Below are positions 48,876-61,189 of a stretch of DNA of 64,000 nt, one piece after another. A program made the translations under genes and the position numbers. The stretch spans positions 372,001-436,000 of the forward strand of contig JAODTK010004743.1 of NCBI GenBank assembly GCA_026419785.1. The letters are read 5' to 3'. Below the pieces are notes generated by a model, which had not been told where the DNA came from, searched no databases, and saw nothing but the letters and a program-made list of their open reading frames with translations. Within the stretch, counting starts at the first letter, position 1; each line of letters starts with the position of its first letter. Source of the DNA: Sclerodactyla briareus (lineage: Eukaryota; Echinodermata; Holothuroidea; Dendrochirotida; Sclerodactylidae).

Positions 48876-50211
48876 CTATAGGGCATGCGGGGCATTCCTG
48901 TGGGACGTTCGTGCGGGTACTTGCGTGCATCTGTACTCCCGGCCGTCGACCCTGCCGTAATCGGCTTCAAACGGTTTGTGCTTGAAACAACGTTTGGTGG
49001 GTGTTCTCTCCCGAGAGAACGAAGCACAGCTGGTAGAGCTCCTCCAGCCGTCTCCCTGACCGCTCCTCGTTCCTCTGGTTCTCCATGGTCCACCCTCTCC
49101 TCTTTCAGATCCGTCCCCCTGCGCTGAGCGGAGGAGGGGAGGCCAGCCGCATCTGGAATGCTTTCCTTGATAGGCTCTGGTCGGGCTCTCGGGGAGGGCG
49201 TGTCGGCAGCACAGAGCGAGGGGAGTAGAGCTCTGAACCTCATCTCCATCCTCGTCTTCACTTTCCTCTTCGGCGCTCTCCTCCGATGGCTCGGGGTTGA
49301 AGCGGGACGATCGCTGGATCGGTGGAGTGTTCTCGCAGAGCGAATCCTCATAGATCTCATTATCTGTGACTTGGTTGAAGGTCTGTGACTGGTAGAGGTT
49401 TTCCGATGTCAGGCTGTAGAGGGACTCTCGGAAGACGCAGTCGTCCATCTCTAGCGACTCGAGGGAACTGAGGCTGTCGTCGCTGTCGGAGAAGTAATCC
49501 ACAGATTGCAGCGGGAGGGGGGTCAGTGTGTGTTAAGCCTCTTGGGGGTGCAGAAGCAGGATGTGCCGCCTGCTCTCTCGGGCTTTGATGGTAGTCTCCT
49601 TCTCTCCTCATTGGCGGTGCCGATTTTTCCAAATTACTGCGGGTCGCCATCCTGCAGTTACGTCCCGGGAACCTGATGGGGACGTCATGATCGCTTTGTC
49701 CTCAAAAAGCTTGGGTCTCCCTCTGAGAGGAAGGTGACCTTCCCCTACGAGCGTGGAGACAGAGAAGTTTGCATTGATGTCCACAGACTCCACACAATCA
49801 TTCGAGGTCAGGGAATGGAAGCCCGACTTCTTTTCGGGGGATTCCAGCTCACAGAAGGACTGTCGACTGGTGAAGATATCCTCCCAATCAATCAGAGGTG
49901 CTTGCTTGAGGGTGGTCGATGAGGGGGCCATGTCTTCCAGAGTGGTGGTTGTCATATATGTAGTTGCTGTTCGATGGAAATGATTCAGCGAGTCATTGCC
50001 ATGAACGCTGGGGCGATCTGCTGGTGGGTTGCTTCGTGACTTCCCCTTCGCAGCGACAGCGGCCGTGGGGTGTGGTCATCATCAGAGTTCAAGGATCTGC
50101 TAGGGAACTGTTTGACAGCCTGGGTCCAACTGATTAGGTCATCGCTCTCCTGCGCTGGTTCCTCGTCCGTGTCTGTCACAGTACTGCTCGATTCGTCAAG
50201 TCCAAATAGTG
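48876..50211 (-). CDS. RUSC: RUSC-like gene, second large exon (acidic, Ser-rich)
   Basis: About 1.3 kb of coding sequence continuing the disordered N-terminal part. The start (CATCCATCAG|CA) joins the previous exon in phase 1 to give RTTLFGLDESSS. The end, CCCTATAG|GTGGAT, leaves phase 2 and joins the next exon as PYS|SGAANK. At least five frame changes occur. Recognisable pieces are TVTDTDEEPAQESDD (~50170), SRSNPPADRPSVHGND (~50030), PLIDWEDIFTSRQSFCELES (~49880), MRREGDYHQSPREQ (~49610), a very acidic DYFSDSDDSLSSLESLEMDD (~49490), EESAEEESEDEDGDE (~49270), IKESIPDAAGLPSSAQ (~49165) and RRLEELYQLCFVLSGENT (~49050). The alternating Ser/Asp/Glu blocks suggest a flexible, phosphorylatable scaffold segment. 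That role is inferred from composition. Confidence 0.7.
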
Positions 50212-53056
50212 CTGATGGATGAACCACCGTTGGTTGGGTAAAGTGGGTAGCCAGAACAGGGAAAGTTATGGGAGATGAGAACTTTTATGAGAAATTTATG
50301 AGAGAATGAAGTGATAAAGGGATATACTGTGACTTTCTTCAAGTGGGAGGAGTGTTACATGAAACAGAGTGCCAATGGCACCGAAGCTCACTTATCAATC
50401 CTATGGCAGCAGTAGCTCATTTATCATTTCCATAGTCCCATGTGATGTATATAGGTTACTGTAAATTTGTTTGAAAGATATCCATAGGTTTCTTGGTGAT
50501 TAGATCACGGTCGAAAGTATGTTGAGTAAGCAAATGCAGCAATTCCTGCTGGGCGAGGCATGACTACTGAAAATGACCCACGGATTACTATCTATGATAA
50601 TACTGACTGGAATTTATCATCATCCGACCTATTTTGTAGGAGTAGAAGTTGTTTGACCATTCAAACATGGCAGAAATTTACCCCTAGCTGAACTGAACTT
50701 CAAATTCAATAAAAATTCACAGGAACTATCGGTCAGTGATAGGACTGACTAACTTCAATCTAAATTGTGGGATTATAAGTCGCATGACCATTGAAATAAA
50801 ATGCCCAATGAAATTGACCCCTAGATGGCCTTCAAAACCTCAAATTCATGGAACACCTCATTATGTACCATTAGTCGATGATAATACTAACCAACTTTCA
50901 TGATCATCTGATCTATATACACTGTAGGATTGAAGGCTTTTTGACCATTCAAACCAAATACTGAAATTGACCTCTCAATGACCGTAGACCTTAAATCTCT
51001 GAACACACCCCATTTTTACCATTGGCCAGTTTGATGGTAATACTGACTGACTATATGTTCATCATCTCAATCTGTGGCAGGAGGAAGAGCATTCTGTTCA
51101 TATGACCCTCAAAACAACCCTTTAGGAAAGAGCCAAACTACCCTAGAGTACCTTTGACCCCAACTCTTTCAAAGCTCCATTCAGCCTTTGAAATATTCAA
51201 GAAATAAGCATCAATGATATTGAAAATAATGCCATCGTTCCATACCTCATCTACAATAAGAACTTCAGTCACATTAAGCCCTCAAATCATTTCTTCTCTG
51301 GAGAAAATGGTGAACAGTTAAAAAAAAAAAGCCGGCCGGCCTAGGTTTACCACGGGACCTATTCCCAAATACGATTGACCCGACACTATCGTTTCAAAAG
51401 ATGTTTTTGCAATTGTCGTTTTCATATCAGTCATACCATTGATTACTAAATATGGTGTTAGCTTTGTGGCTGGAAGGAGGACATACTAAAGGCTGAATGG
51501 AACTTTAACTTCCCAGTATTTACTTGGTCCATCATGTGACCAAGACAATATCATCACAATCCATCAAAGGATGTTGGAGGAGTAGCAATTAGAATCAGTC
51601 GTGGACAGACAGTATTGAATACATGTATACGACTTTGCATATCCAATAGCTCTCCCTAACTAAAATGCCCCTCCCCCCACCACAAAAATAACAGCATCAC
51701 ATAGAAATGAGAGGAGAGCACATAAATGCACAATTTATGTATTACCGTTTATACCAGGCTGAACAGCATGTTCAGTTTTTTGCGAATCAGACTGCGATGA
51801 ATGGGTATTCAAGGAAATAACCAAGCATCAGTTAAAAGGATATGTCGCACTGAAGTTCAAAAGGTTGTGTCACAAATAGATCTGTGTTGAGAGTTTAACC
51901 CTCTCCATTTTGACACGTGACGAGATCACGTATCACCCCAACACCTTCTGTGACAAGGTGTTTTCATTTGAACCAAAATTCATGCACTTCTAAAAGATCT
52001 TGCCAAGTCTCCTCCCTAGTCTCTTTGCACCTTAAGATTCATCAAAGCAAATCACACAGCGAACTGACCCTTACAGTTAACCAGATGAAGCTCAAGAAGC
52101 CGCAATGCTCGTCTTACTTACTCTGTAAGATTGGAGGATCAAGGTGTAGCTGAATTTGCAATTGAGGCAGAAAATTGTGCCTTTTGTGGAAAAGATGGCA
52201 GAGTTCAAAATACTTTATTGATGGGCTAGGTGAAGAACTAGCACATTACCGTTAAATTAAATTACGTTAGGTTTAGGAATGAAAATAATATCAACAGAAA
52301 TTAACACCATATACTTTGATGGATATGGGAGGATAATCTATACATATATCACTGGCTTTCCAGCATTTTATGAGAACACAATTGCTCAGATTTTTCGTGC
52401 TTTTTCGATTCTGAATATGGAACTACATGAAATATTTTCGGGCAGATGGAATTCTGCTCAGCACATGGTGGCAACACCATATTTTAAACAGATTGTCTTA
52501 AATCATGTTAAAATCTCATGACCATGATCTTTCTATCAGTGGTAACCCACAACCACCCCCCCCCTCAAAAAAAATCTAAATTTGTAAACTACTAAGTATT
52601 TCTTTGGGGATTTCCCCTATCAAGACTTGGTTGTTGGAAACACCTATTTCTTCTCAATGTACACTGGGCTGTTTTTCCAATCAATTATTGTTTTCTCTGT
52701 CTTATAAAACAATGGTCTCGTAATACGAACCTAACTTCTGGTAAATATTTGAAACATAGGCCAATCACCCAGACTCAACTTTCACTGTTTTGAGTGCACC
52801 ATTGCAAATGCCCCTAGTGATGCATGCAAAACACCATGTTTTTCTTACACCCTGTGACAAACATGGTTGGTACCCTGGTTTTAATGAGAGCTATGCAATT
52901 ATTCACTAAGACTACATCCACATGTGTTCCACCTGTGCTAAGTTCGAGGAAATCTGTTCCAGGACATGAACATTACTCTTCTATTTTTCTAGCGTTGGGC
53001 CGAACGCCTACGATACTCAAAACTACAGAGCCCTCTGATGATTCACTTACACTTAC
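50212..53056 (-). other. Intron between the two large exons
   Basis: 2.8 kb, AT-rich. It contains a repeat array at 50560-51180 and otherwise no recognisable feature. Confidence 0.55.
50560..51180. repeat. Array of ~145-bp diverged repeats (array 2)
   Basis: About four copies of a unit with TAATACTGACT, ATCATCxxATCTAT, TTTGACCATTCAAA, GAAATTGACC and CTCAAATTCATGGAACACxCC in order. The last phrase links it to arrays 1 and 3. Confidence 0.75.
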
Positions 53057-54603
53057 TGGTCCTCTGTTCCGCATACGGGTACTCCAGGTGCCCGGTTGGA
53101 GCCTGACGGTCGAGTAGCCCTGGCTCTCTCGAGTCTACCCTCCCCGATTCCTCTGACGAGGCGGCTATGGGCTTCGCGGTCAGGCCCGTTTGGGGATGTG
53201 CCTCAGAGGGGCAGGGGCAGGAACTGGGGGCGCTTCACTCCGGGGACTCTGACTCTGGGCAACAGAGGTAGTAATCCCAGCCTCTGTGCTGTCCTTGGAA
53301 GGGTGGCAACTGCTTTGAGAGAACCATCGCTCCCGTGTGTACTGATCCGCTCGCTGCGGGTTCTGCCTATCCCCTCCCTCTCCTGGGCAGGTGCCTCCCT
53401 CTTTGAATCTGCTAATTTGGCGAAGTTTGTCACAGAGTTTCCGGATGTGAACTGACCAAGCCTTGCCTGGAGTAGCTGATATCAAGTTTTTCACTGGGCT
53501 CCCCTCCTCCGCAACTTGAATGTACCCGCAGAATCAGCTGACTCCCCTGAGGAGTAGGTGGAGGATGAGGAGGAACTATTTTGGGGTCATCTGTTTCTCC
53601 TCACCTTTGAGTAATTCTTGCTAATCTATTCTTCTGGCTTTCTTCTTCTTCCATCCTCGTAGCTATCTCAAAGTTCTTGTAGAGCATCTCATAGTTCTCA
53701 GGCAACTGGAAGAGTTCAGTGGAGGAGAGCGAGGTAGTGGATATGGTCCTGAGGCTCTCGTTGGAGGTTAGTCGTTCGGATGGGCTGGCCAGGATGTTGC
53801 TCGTGCTGACCGTCGAGAGGTCGGTGGAGCTGCTCACCTGCTGGAAGGAAATATCATGACGGTGACAGCAGAGGCGATGGTGACTGTCAGAGCCCTTGCC
53901 ACAGTTTCTGGGACAGCTACCAAATTCTTGAGGCTGTCGTCGTCTGTGCAGTCGCTGTCGATAATCAACGGATTTCTCGCCTCGTATTTACGGATCGATT
54001 CCCCTTCTGGCTCTCTACTTCTACTTTCGCCTCGTAGTCGCTGAGGTTACCCTGGACCCCGATGTCCTTAGGGGTCGGATCCAGGCAACCCTTCGTGGAT
54101 TTTGACGGTGGGAAGACCGTGGTCTGAGAGGAGTGCAAAGGGACAGTTGGAAGGGTGGTGGCGATCGGGGGAGAAGGACCTGTCGTCTGCATTGGTCAGG
54201 TATGTCATTCAGGGCTATGAATCTGAAGGAGAAGTCCTCGCAAGAGCTGTCTTAAGTTCGGCAGTGGGGCTGGGGTCTTCTCATGAGAGGTTATACAGTT
54301 TCCGTTGCACGTTACTCAAAATACCTGGGTTACTTCGAGGGAGGAACGATCGCCGCTGATGCGTCCACCCCAAGGATACTGTCGCTGCGGTCCCACTCGC
54401 ACTCCAGATCCAAGCGTAATTTTCTCTTGCCGCGGTGTGAAATGGGGCATGGTCGAGAGGGGGAATTGCTTACGACTCCGGCCCCCTTGGTTACTGTCGT
54501 GCTTGGCGTCCTTTCAGGCGGGCATGTCACTGCGGCCCTCTGTTTGGCATGCTTGCATTGGTGCTGTCATGCAGAAGCCTGTGGGCCACTGATATTCATT
54601 TTT
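53057..54603 (-). CDS. RUSC: RUSC-like gene, large N-terminal Ser/Thr-rich exon
   Basis: About 1.5 kb of coding sequence for a low-complexity, probably disordered N-terminal region. The acceptor follows a clean pyrimidine tract (CTTTCCTTCCAAG). The donor is ACCA|GTAAGT and ends in phase 1, matching the CA start of the next exon. The reading frame changes at least seven times. Readable pieces include LRLDLECEWDRSDSILG (~54400), SNPGILSNVQRKLYNLS (~54330), NLSDYEAKVEVESQKG (~54040), STDLSTVSTSNILASPSERL (~53810), a helical-looking ENYEMLYKNFEIATRMEEEE (~53690), a Ser run then STYSSGESADSAGTFK (~53560), SVTNFAKLADSKRE (~53420) and HLEYPYAEQRT at the end. No catalytic motif is seen, in keeping with RUSC proteins, whose N-terminal halves are long and poorly conserved. 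The true start codon is uncertain: ATG at 54599 opens only ten codons, and a later ATG (TTCTGCATGACA) is possible. Confidence 0.68.
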
Positions 54604-55659
54604 CTTGGAAGGAAAGGAAAACGTTGATTAAACGTCTGTACTGAACACCTATGCAAGATGATGCTTAGGTTTCCATAGATTATGGCTGTAGTCTGTGGCA
54701 TCGATGTAAAAATCACAGAACCCAGTTTCTGTGACTGGGAATAAGTTCTTGTGACAGGGATTAACTTATTATAATAAAAAAGACAACTAGCATGGCGAGC
54801 AACTAAGGGATAACAACGCTAAATTGCTTCATGGGGAATATATTCCATAGGATCCACGAAAAGGTAGGGTGGTTGTGAATCTGACGAGAATGAATACTAC
54901 CAATATGGAAAGTAGGGAGGAGGATGCGGGCAGAAGATGGAGCCCTTCAAATTTGCTAGATGGTGGTAAAATTAGGGTGCAATGTGAAATAGGGGTAAGT
55001 TGAATATGGTAGTAGATTCAACGAGCAATGATGTGGCATTGGTAGTGCCCATAGTACTTTTTGCCCTCTCAGTGTTTGTTCCATTTGATTTGTTGCTGTG
55101 ACAGAACTTGCTTCTAGCAATCAAACCGAACTGTAGCTCATTCAGGTATGTTTCATGTTTGTTATTGCATGAATCTGCCATTAATGCTGTCTTGCTGCAT
55201 ACAACATTGGCATCTTTGGAATCCCAGCCTAGCAGCGGGTGGCTGAATCTCAGCAAATGAAGCATCTAGTATTCTTTGAGATCTGTAGGGCCAATTGAGT
55301 AAAGATGGTCAAATTGGCTATGGCAAGCTTTGAATAACTTCTAAATGAACCTAGCAATCCGGGAGTAAGGGAGAATGGGAAGAAGGGAGAGAAGGGGGAG
55401 GGGGGGGATCCCTAAATCAATCACTGACTAGTCTCCGCTTTACTTTGGAGGAAAAGGGGTCTGGGTTGCCAAATATTTAAACTAGAATCCCTTACATGGG
55501 ACTACCCTAGTCATTACAATCACTAAACACACAGCCTTTTTGCTTTCATTTTTGCATAGCAAATACAATTGAGTGATTGGCTGCAATTTATTAGGCAGGT
55601 TGTAACAGTCCAGCTACTGTTCACTTTAACAATTCAAATCAAGGGTGGTGAGGTCCATA

Positions 55660-55930
55660 AGCAGTCATTTCCCCAACTGCCCTCGAGTCAAGTCGCCACA
55701 TTACCAAGTCAAGTCAATTCAGGCACTGTGGACGAGGTCACTTCGATTTCATCGTGTCACTTAATCGAGGCAGGCACCTCGAGTCAGAGTCAAGTCATTT
55801 TTAGAAGTGACTTCAGTCAAGTCAAGTCATTTGTGGTGTCCAACTTAAGCCCAAGTTGAGGGAACATGCGGACTCTTAGTTCAACGCGAGTCCGAGTCAG
55901 TGACTTGACTTGTGTACAACACTGAATTGT
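55660..55930. repeat. Dispersed AAGTCAAGTC repeat
   Basis: Contains CAAGTCAAGTCAATTC, GAGTCAGAGTCAAGTCATTTT, CAGTCAAGTCAAGTCATTTG, and GCGAGTCCGAGTCAGTGACT followed by TGACTTG and GTACAACACTG. Repeated GTC-A-AGTC half-sites in both orientations are characteristic of a widespread animal dispersed repeat, probably a non-autonomous DNA transposon. Confidence 0.65.
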
Positions 55931-58900
55931 TACTTAGGTCTTTTTCTTCCTTCCACAAAACCATGGTCTGTAAGAAAATATCCACCCAGCGATTGAGTGG
56001 GTCAGCCTTACGTCCAGCGGGGCGCTAGCAAACTGCTTGAGACCCTTTGCTCACCCATGGTGTGAGCTACAAGCACTTGACTATCGTTTCCAGTTCAAGT
56101 TTTCCAATTCGCTTTGCTTCGCTTCTGGTGTGAAAGCACCTTTGTGCAGTCAACAGATGACGATCAACATTGGTTTGTTATGCACAAATGCATATAACAT
56201 GCAGCTGACTGCAAGCTTCGAGACGAAGGAAACTTAATTAAAATAGAGGAGTACTGCTCTACTGACTTTTTCGCAAAGGTGGCAGAGCCATTTACTAAGA
56301 GTATTCACAATTTGTGCACTGGTTGACCCTTATGTGACTGTGAACGTGTTCCACTACATACAAATGTCTATGGTTCAACTCCCAAGCAATACATGTATCA
56401 CTAGAACTTGGATGTTATTTGTGGTGAGTTAACACAGCCTGAATACTGGGGGAAGCTGAACAGATATTATTGTACATGTTTTGTAAAAAAGGCATTGTAC
56501 ATATTTTATAACAACAGTAGGTAATTTGCCGAGATCAATTTTTCAAACCCTATCCACCCCTCTCCACATTATCATTTTTTAAAACAATTTTATCACCTTT
56601 TCAAGTAGTGTCCTGGCCTACTGTGCTTCCCAAATTTGGCATGTTCTTCTAGCTCAAGCTGGCCAGCTTGCCAGTTTCAAAATACCATTCTCGTTATAAT
56701 ATTCGAATGACCAGTTTTTTACATGAAACATTCAGTGATATATGCTTTGTGTACACCACATCACCCACAAAAATCATCAGGGACGTTTCCCTATTTGCCT
56801 CCAATTCATTGCTGAGTCTCTATTAAAGCAGGTTATGTCCAATCACAAATTTGGCTTCTGAAAATATGATCCCTCTAAAAACAATTCTTCTGTTAATTCT
56901 GGGTATAACAGATTTCAAGATACAGAATACTGGAATACACCATTTATCTGGAAGGTACTAAAGAATCTGATTTACTCTCAATGACATCTTTTCGTGCTAC
57001 TGTAAAAACAGCAGTTTGTAGCTTTCATACTTCCTGAGTTAGTCCAGCCCATATCACCACCATAACAGCATGTCTTTCATAAATTTAGTTTTCAATTTTT
57101 GCCATCCCCACACAATAAATGAGATTAACAATATAATAGGCACAAGTGTATAAATAGGGAACCAGTCAAACACATACAGAACAATTTCTTATAAATTCTC
57201 CCAAGATGATACATTTTCAATGAGGGAGGGGGTGGAGGGTATTCATTTGAAGGGAATTTCCTGAGGCAAGAATAAAATTTCGTAAGAGGCTTCAAAATTT
57301 CCAAAATCCCCTCAGTCAAAATCAGGGTAACAAGAACATTGCACTGCCATAAAAAATGAAGGTTCCTCATTAGTTATGGTTTATTGTTTTTGACAATGTC
57401 CATTGACGCCATTATATGTTTGATAATAATAATGATAAATATTAATTTATGGAGTGCAAAAATCCAGAGGAACTCAATGTTTTGGTGGGCGCTGTTGGTG
57501 AGACTTTCCCATCTATCCTTCTTGAAGAAGGGCCAAATGGGTTGGTACAGAGAGGACAAATGGAGAGGTTTTAAGTCTTATTTTGCAGGGGACATCGATA
57601 TCAATGTTGGTTATAGTGGATATTGAAAAGTGTCAAAGGGGAAATTTAGGATCATTAACTCCAAATAGATGAACAATTACATATTGGGTCAGGATGGAGT
57701 TTGCATCTCGGAGTACGGACAGGACAATAATGTTTCTCTATGAAATAACAATGACTGAAAATTATACAGATAGGAATCAGTCACATGTCTTTTAGTGGCA
57801 GTTTGCTACTTATTCATCAAGCTAAAAGGCAGTGACATAGTATTAGAACTTTTGTGTGGAGTAATTGGCTCCCAGTAAATGGGGGTTGGATCAGGTCCCA
57901 GAAGATATAAATATTATATCATGTTATAGTGGTTTAATTAAAGGGCATGTAAATGCATCATGCATAATAAAATTGATCTACATAACTTGTTCAGTTTTAT
58001 TATTCACACATGGGGGTATTGACATGACAAGTTTCCTTCCCCTGTAAATGCACAAATTGAAAGTTGTATACTTTCCAATGTTACGATGAATGTCTGAGAA
58101 TTATATTCTCTAGTTTTGTGAGAAAGCTTGAGCACTTACTGTATATCGGAATTTTACCCACATTAACTCTTTAGTTGGGGTCGTACAGGACAAGGGGTAT
58201 GGACGGGACTAATTGACTTGTCTTTGATTTCCAGTTTCACACAGATTTTGAACAGTATTATTATTATAGTGGTTTATAAAAGGGCATGTAACATGCTTAA
58301 CATGAGATGACAAAAAAGATAAACAAATCTTGTCAAACCCAAGCGTTTGATGTGGGGGTAGGCACAGGACAAAAATTGGGGATGTACTATATAGTCAAGT
58401 TTATGTACCAAATAAAGGGACTCCACTTGAATATACTAATCTTTCACCATAGTTCCAAAGATAATATAAACATAAGTATTGCATCTTTTGGTGAACGTTA
58501 TCACCAAACTTTTAATAATTTGAGCAAAACACCTATATTGTTATAAAATGGCATTTTGGGAAAGTGAGTTTGAAACGCTGGTTTCATCCAGTTATTCGGG
58601 TGACAGTTCATTAAGAAGCTCCATCCTATAGGATTTATCTCACAAATATTTGTACAATCCAGGTACATCCCTGTTAATTGCTCACATGTGGGAATCGGTA
58701 GAAATTGTGAGTGTAAATTTGTAACACAGTAAATTTTTGGTGATGGAATTCATTGTTACATAAAATATGTCCAGTACTGTGAATTTTACTCAATTCTTCA
58801 GTGCAAGTTGTTCCTGATATGTTTTCTTTAGAAGTGGGACACAGGGGACTAAGGGGATATCTATTTCTATAATAACCCCTTGCAACACTGTTCCTCATGA

Positions 58901-58994
58901 CTTTCCCACCTTGATTGTGAATAAGGGTGGCATCATAATATAGGCCGGTCCCTCCGTACACGTCAATGCCAAGTCCGTGAACATTAGGTGTACA

Positions 58995-59235
58995 CCATAC
59001 ATCCGTGGTGCTTCCGTGAACCCATCTGTAAAATCTTTCCAGTTGCATTTTTTAACTATTCTTTTCTTGTGTTCAACACGAACAAGGCAACGTTTCGTGA
59101 TCTTTAACTAAATGAAACTTATTCTGGAGTACAGCCATTTGTACCCAGTACTCATGGCAAGTATAATTTAATTATCGAAACTGAGCCAATTTTAAATTTC
59201 ATGGATGGGTTCACGGAAACATCACGGATGTATGG
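58995..59235. repeat. 31-bp inverted repeat, 179-bp loop
   Basis: 58995-59025 is the reverse complement of 59205-59235 with two mismatches (core ATGGGTTCACGGAA..CACGGATGTATGG). Open stretches run outward from each arm, but they do not resemble each other beyond the arms. Confidence 0.85.
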
Positions 59236-60269
59236 ATTGGTTATTAGCTATGTTATTCCCATGTTTTCAAAGAAAGGTCATGGAATGGACACAGACATAT
59301 GGGTGGCAACCTTTAGACTACTGTATACATAAATGTTTTGTACCTAATAGACCCCAAAATAGTGGATACACCATCTGGTACCTGTTATATCCTGTGACTG
59401 GTGTATATCGCTCTCATTTTTGGCTCATATGGGGATGTTTCAGGCTCTCACATCAACAGAGAGAAAAGATACAGTTTCATAGATAACATGACCATATTGT
59501 AATAACAACACATTTCCTCGAATATTAGCAAATGAAGCTTGTCATTTACAGTCACAAATTAGCATGAATTGGCCATATATGACACATTCCATGAAAATGG
59601 CATTATGCGTATCATATAGTAGATTTGTTAGAAGTTTGATATAAAAAATGAAAGCACTGTGTCACCTAAAGTCCTAAACTACAAAATGACCAAAAAAGAA
59701 CAATTGAACTGGAACTATTTCAAACTGTTATGATAACACATTTACATAATATTTCAGTTGAAGATGCTGTTTCAAGCAATTTCGGTTCTCTAACAAACAG
59801 CAAGTTCTGACAAATACAATAAATCATCTCTATGCTATTTACAGGACATACAGGGCCTACATTCAATTAATGACTTACAGTGGGAAATGAATGGAATAGC
59901 ACAAATTATACAGGGATATTACCGTATATAAAGGAGGAGTTAAAGGAGAAAATATTATAACCACAACTCACATGAAAATCAATCAAAAACAACACCACAT
60001 CTGCGTTACTGGCCAATTAGCATTTCTTTGACCGTGACTAGAATTCTCTGCCAATAAAATGTCCAATTTGGACGTTTATGTCCACTGTCAGTACAAGATT
60101 TACAATATCCACAAGAAAGGAACCCTCTTCACAGGGTGTAAGGTGTCATTGTACTCTATCCATGTGATCGACATGAAATTAATTAAAATGAAAAATCCCT
60201 CCAATGTTCCGTCTTAGTACATGGCGGATAATAACCCTGATATATGTAACAGTGTGTAAGATGCCTTAC

Positions 60270-60480
60270 GTATAGCTCACAGTAAACAACACGTCGTCAC
60301 ATTACTAAAATTCCTTGTAGGAGGAGGGTAGGAGATGTAGCTGTTGTCAGCCGATTGCGCTTCCGCTCTGCTCCTGACGTAGGGATGCGACCGACGACCA
60401 GCGGCTTGCATAATTGAGAGTCGCCCCTCCTCCCAGTTGCTTGCTGGTGCTGCATGCCACGGGTGGACGGCAGTTGAGAA
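60270..60480 (-). promoter_or_regulatory. Candidate GC-rich promoter / 5' UTR exon
   Basis: A short GC-richer island in AT-rich surroundings, about 6 kb upstream of the first large coding exon and on its strand. Reading the minus strand it holds GGGAGGAGGGGCG (Sp1-like), a CTACGTCA element resembling a CRE half-site, and then a possible splice donor CTATAC|GTAAGG near 60277. This layout would suit a TATA-less promoter with a non-coding first exon. There is no transcript evidence, and the composition could be chance or repeat-derived. Confidence 0.22.
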
Positions 60481-61189
60481 TAATTATACCCTCACACAGG
60501 AACTGGTTATCAATGAATCAGCAGGCGTAGTGCAGTGTTGACTTCATGGATTAACTAACTGCAGTGCTGTGACACCGCAAGGGACAAAATAAATATTACC
60601 AAAGTATACAGGATTGTTATGGTTCTGACATTCAGACTCCTGTAGTGTGGGGGGGGGGGAGTGAGGCAGGGCAGTGGAGTAGCCATGCAAGGTGGCAACG
60701 TGGACATAGAGTGGGGGTCAAAAGGAACGTGGGAAGGAATCCTCCCTGATGAATGACATCATATATGGAATGGTCTCATTCCTGTCAGGAGTGAGGTAAA
60801 CTGTTCAGGAGACGGTGTCGACACAGCTGATTTTCTTTGGTCAATTTTTGTCCAAGTTGTCCCAAGGTTGTTAATCAATACTGAATATTGGATTGATGTA
60901 GCTCAAACTGCACAATTAACGAATATTTCTTTTTTTGTGGAGAGCATCATAGCTAAATACAGATTTGCAGATTATTCCACAATTTCCACAGGATTGCCTA
61001 TCATGACTACTTCACATAACCCCCACACGCTGGAGGTACGCCTAGTTGTCCAAATTTCCAACAATGGGTCATTAAGCTTCTTTACTTTCTCTTGACCTAG
61101 CCTTCAGACAAGGCTCATGGTCAATGAACATTTTATGGGACAATGGATGTTCAACATCCTTCGAAGCCTGACGTAGTTTTCATGGGCAA

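Noticed and set aside
48885..49388. Plus-strand open stretches opposite the second large exon
   Set aside because: They are antisense shadows of GC-richer coding sequence on the minus strand, where splice phases and peptide composition support the gene.
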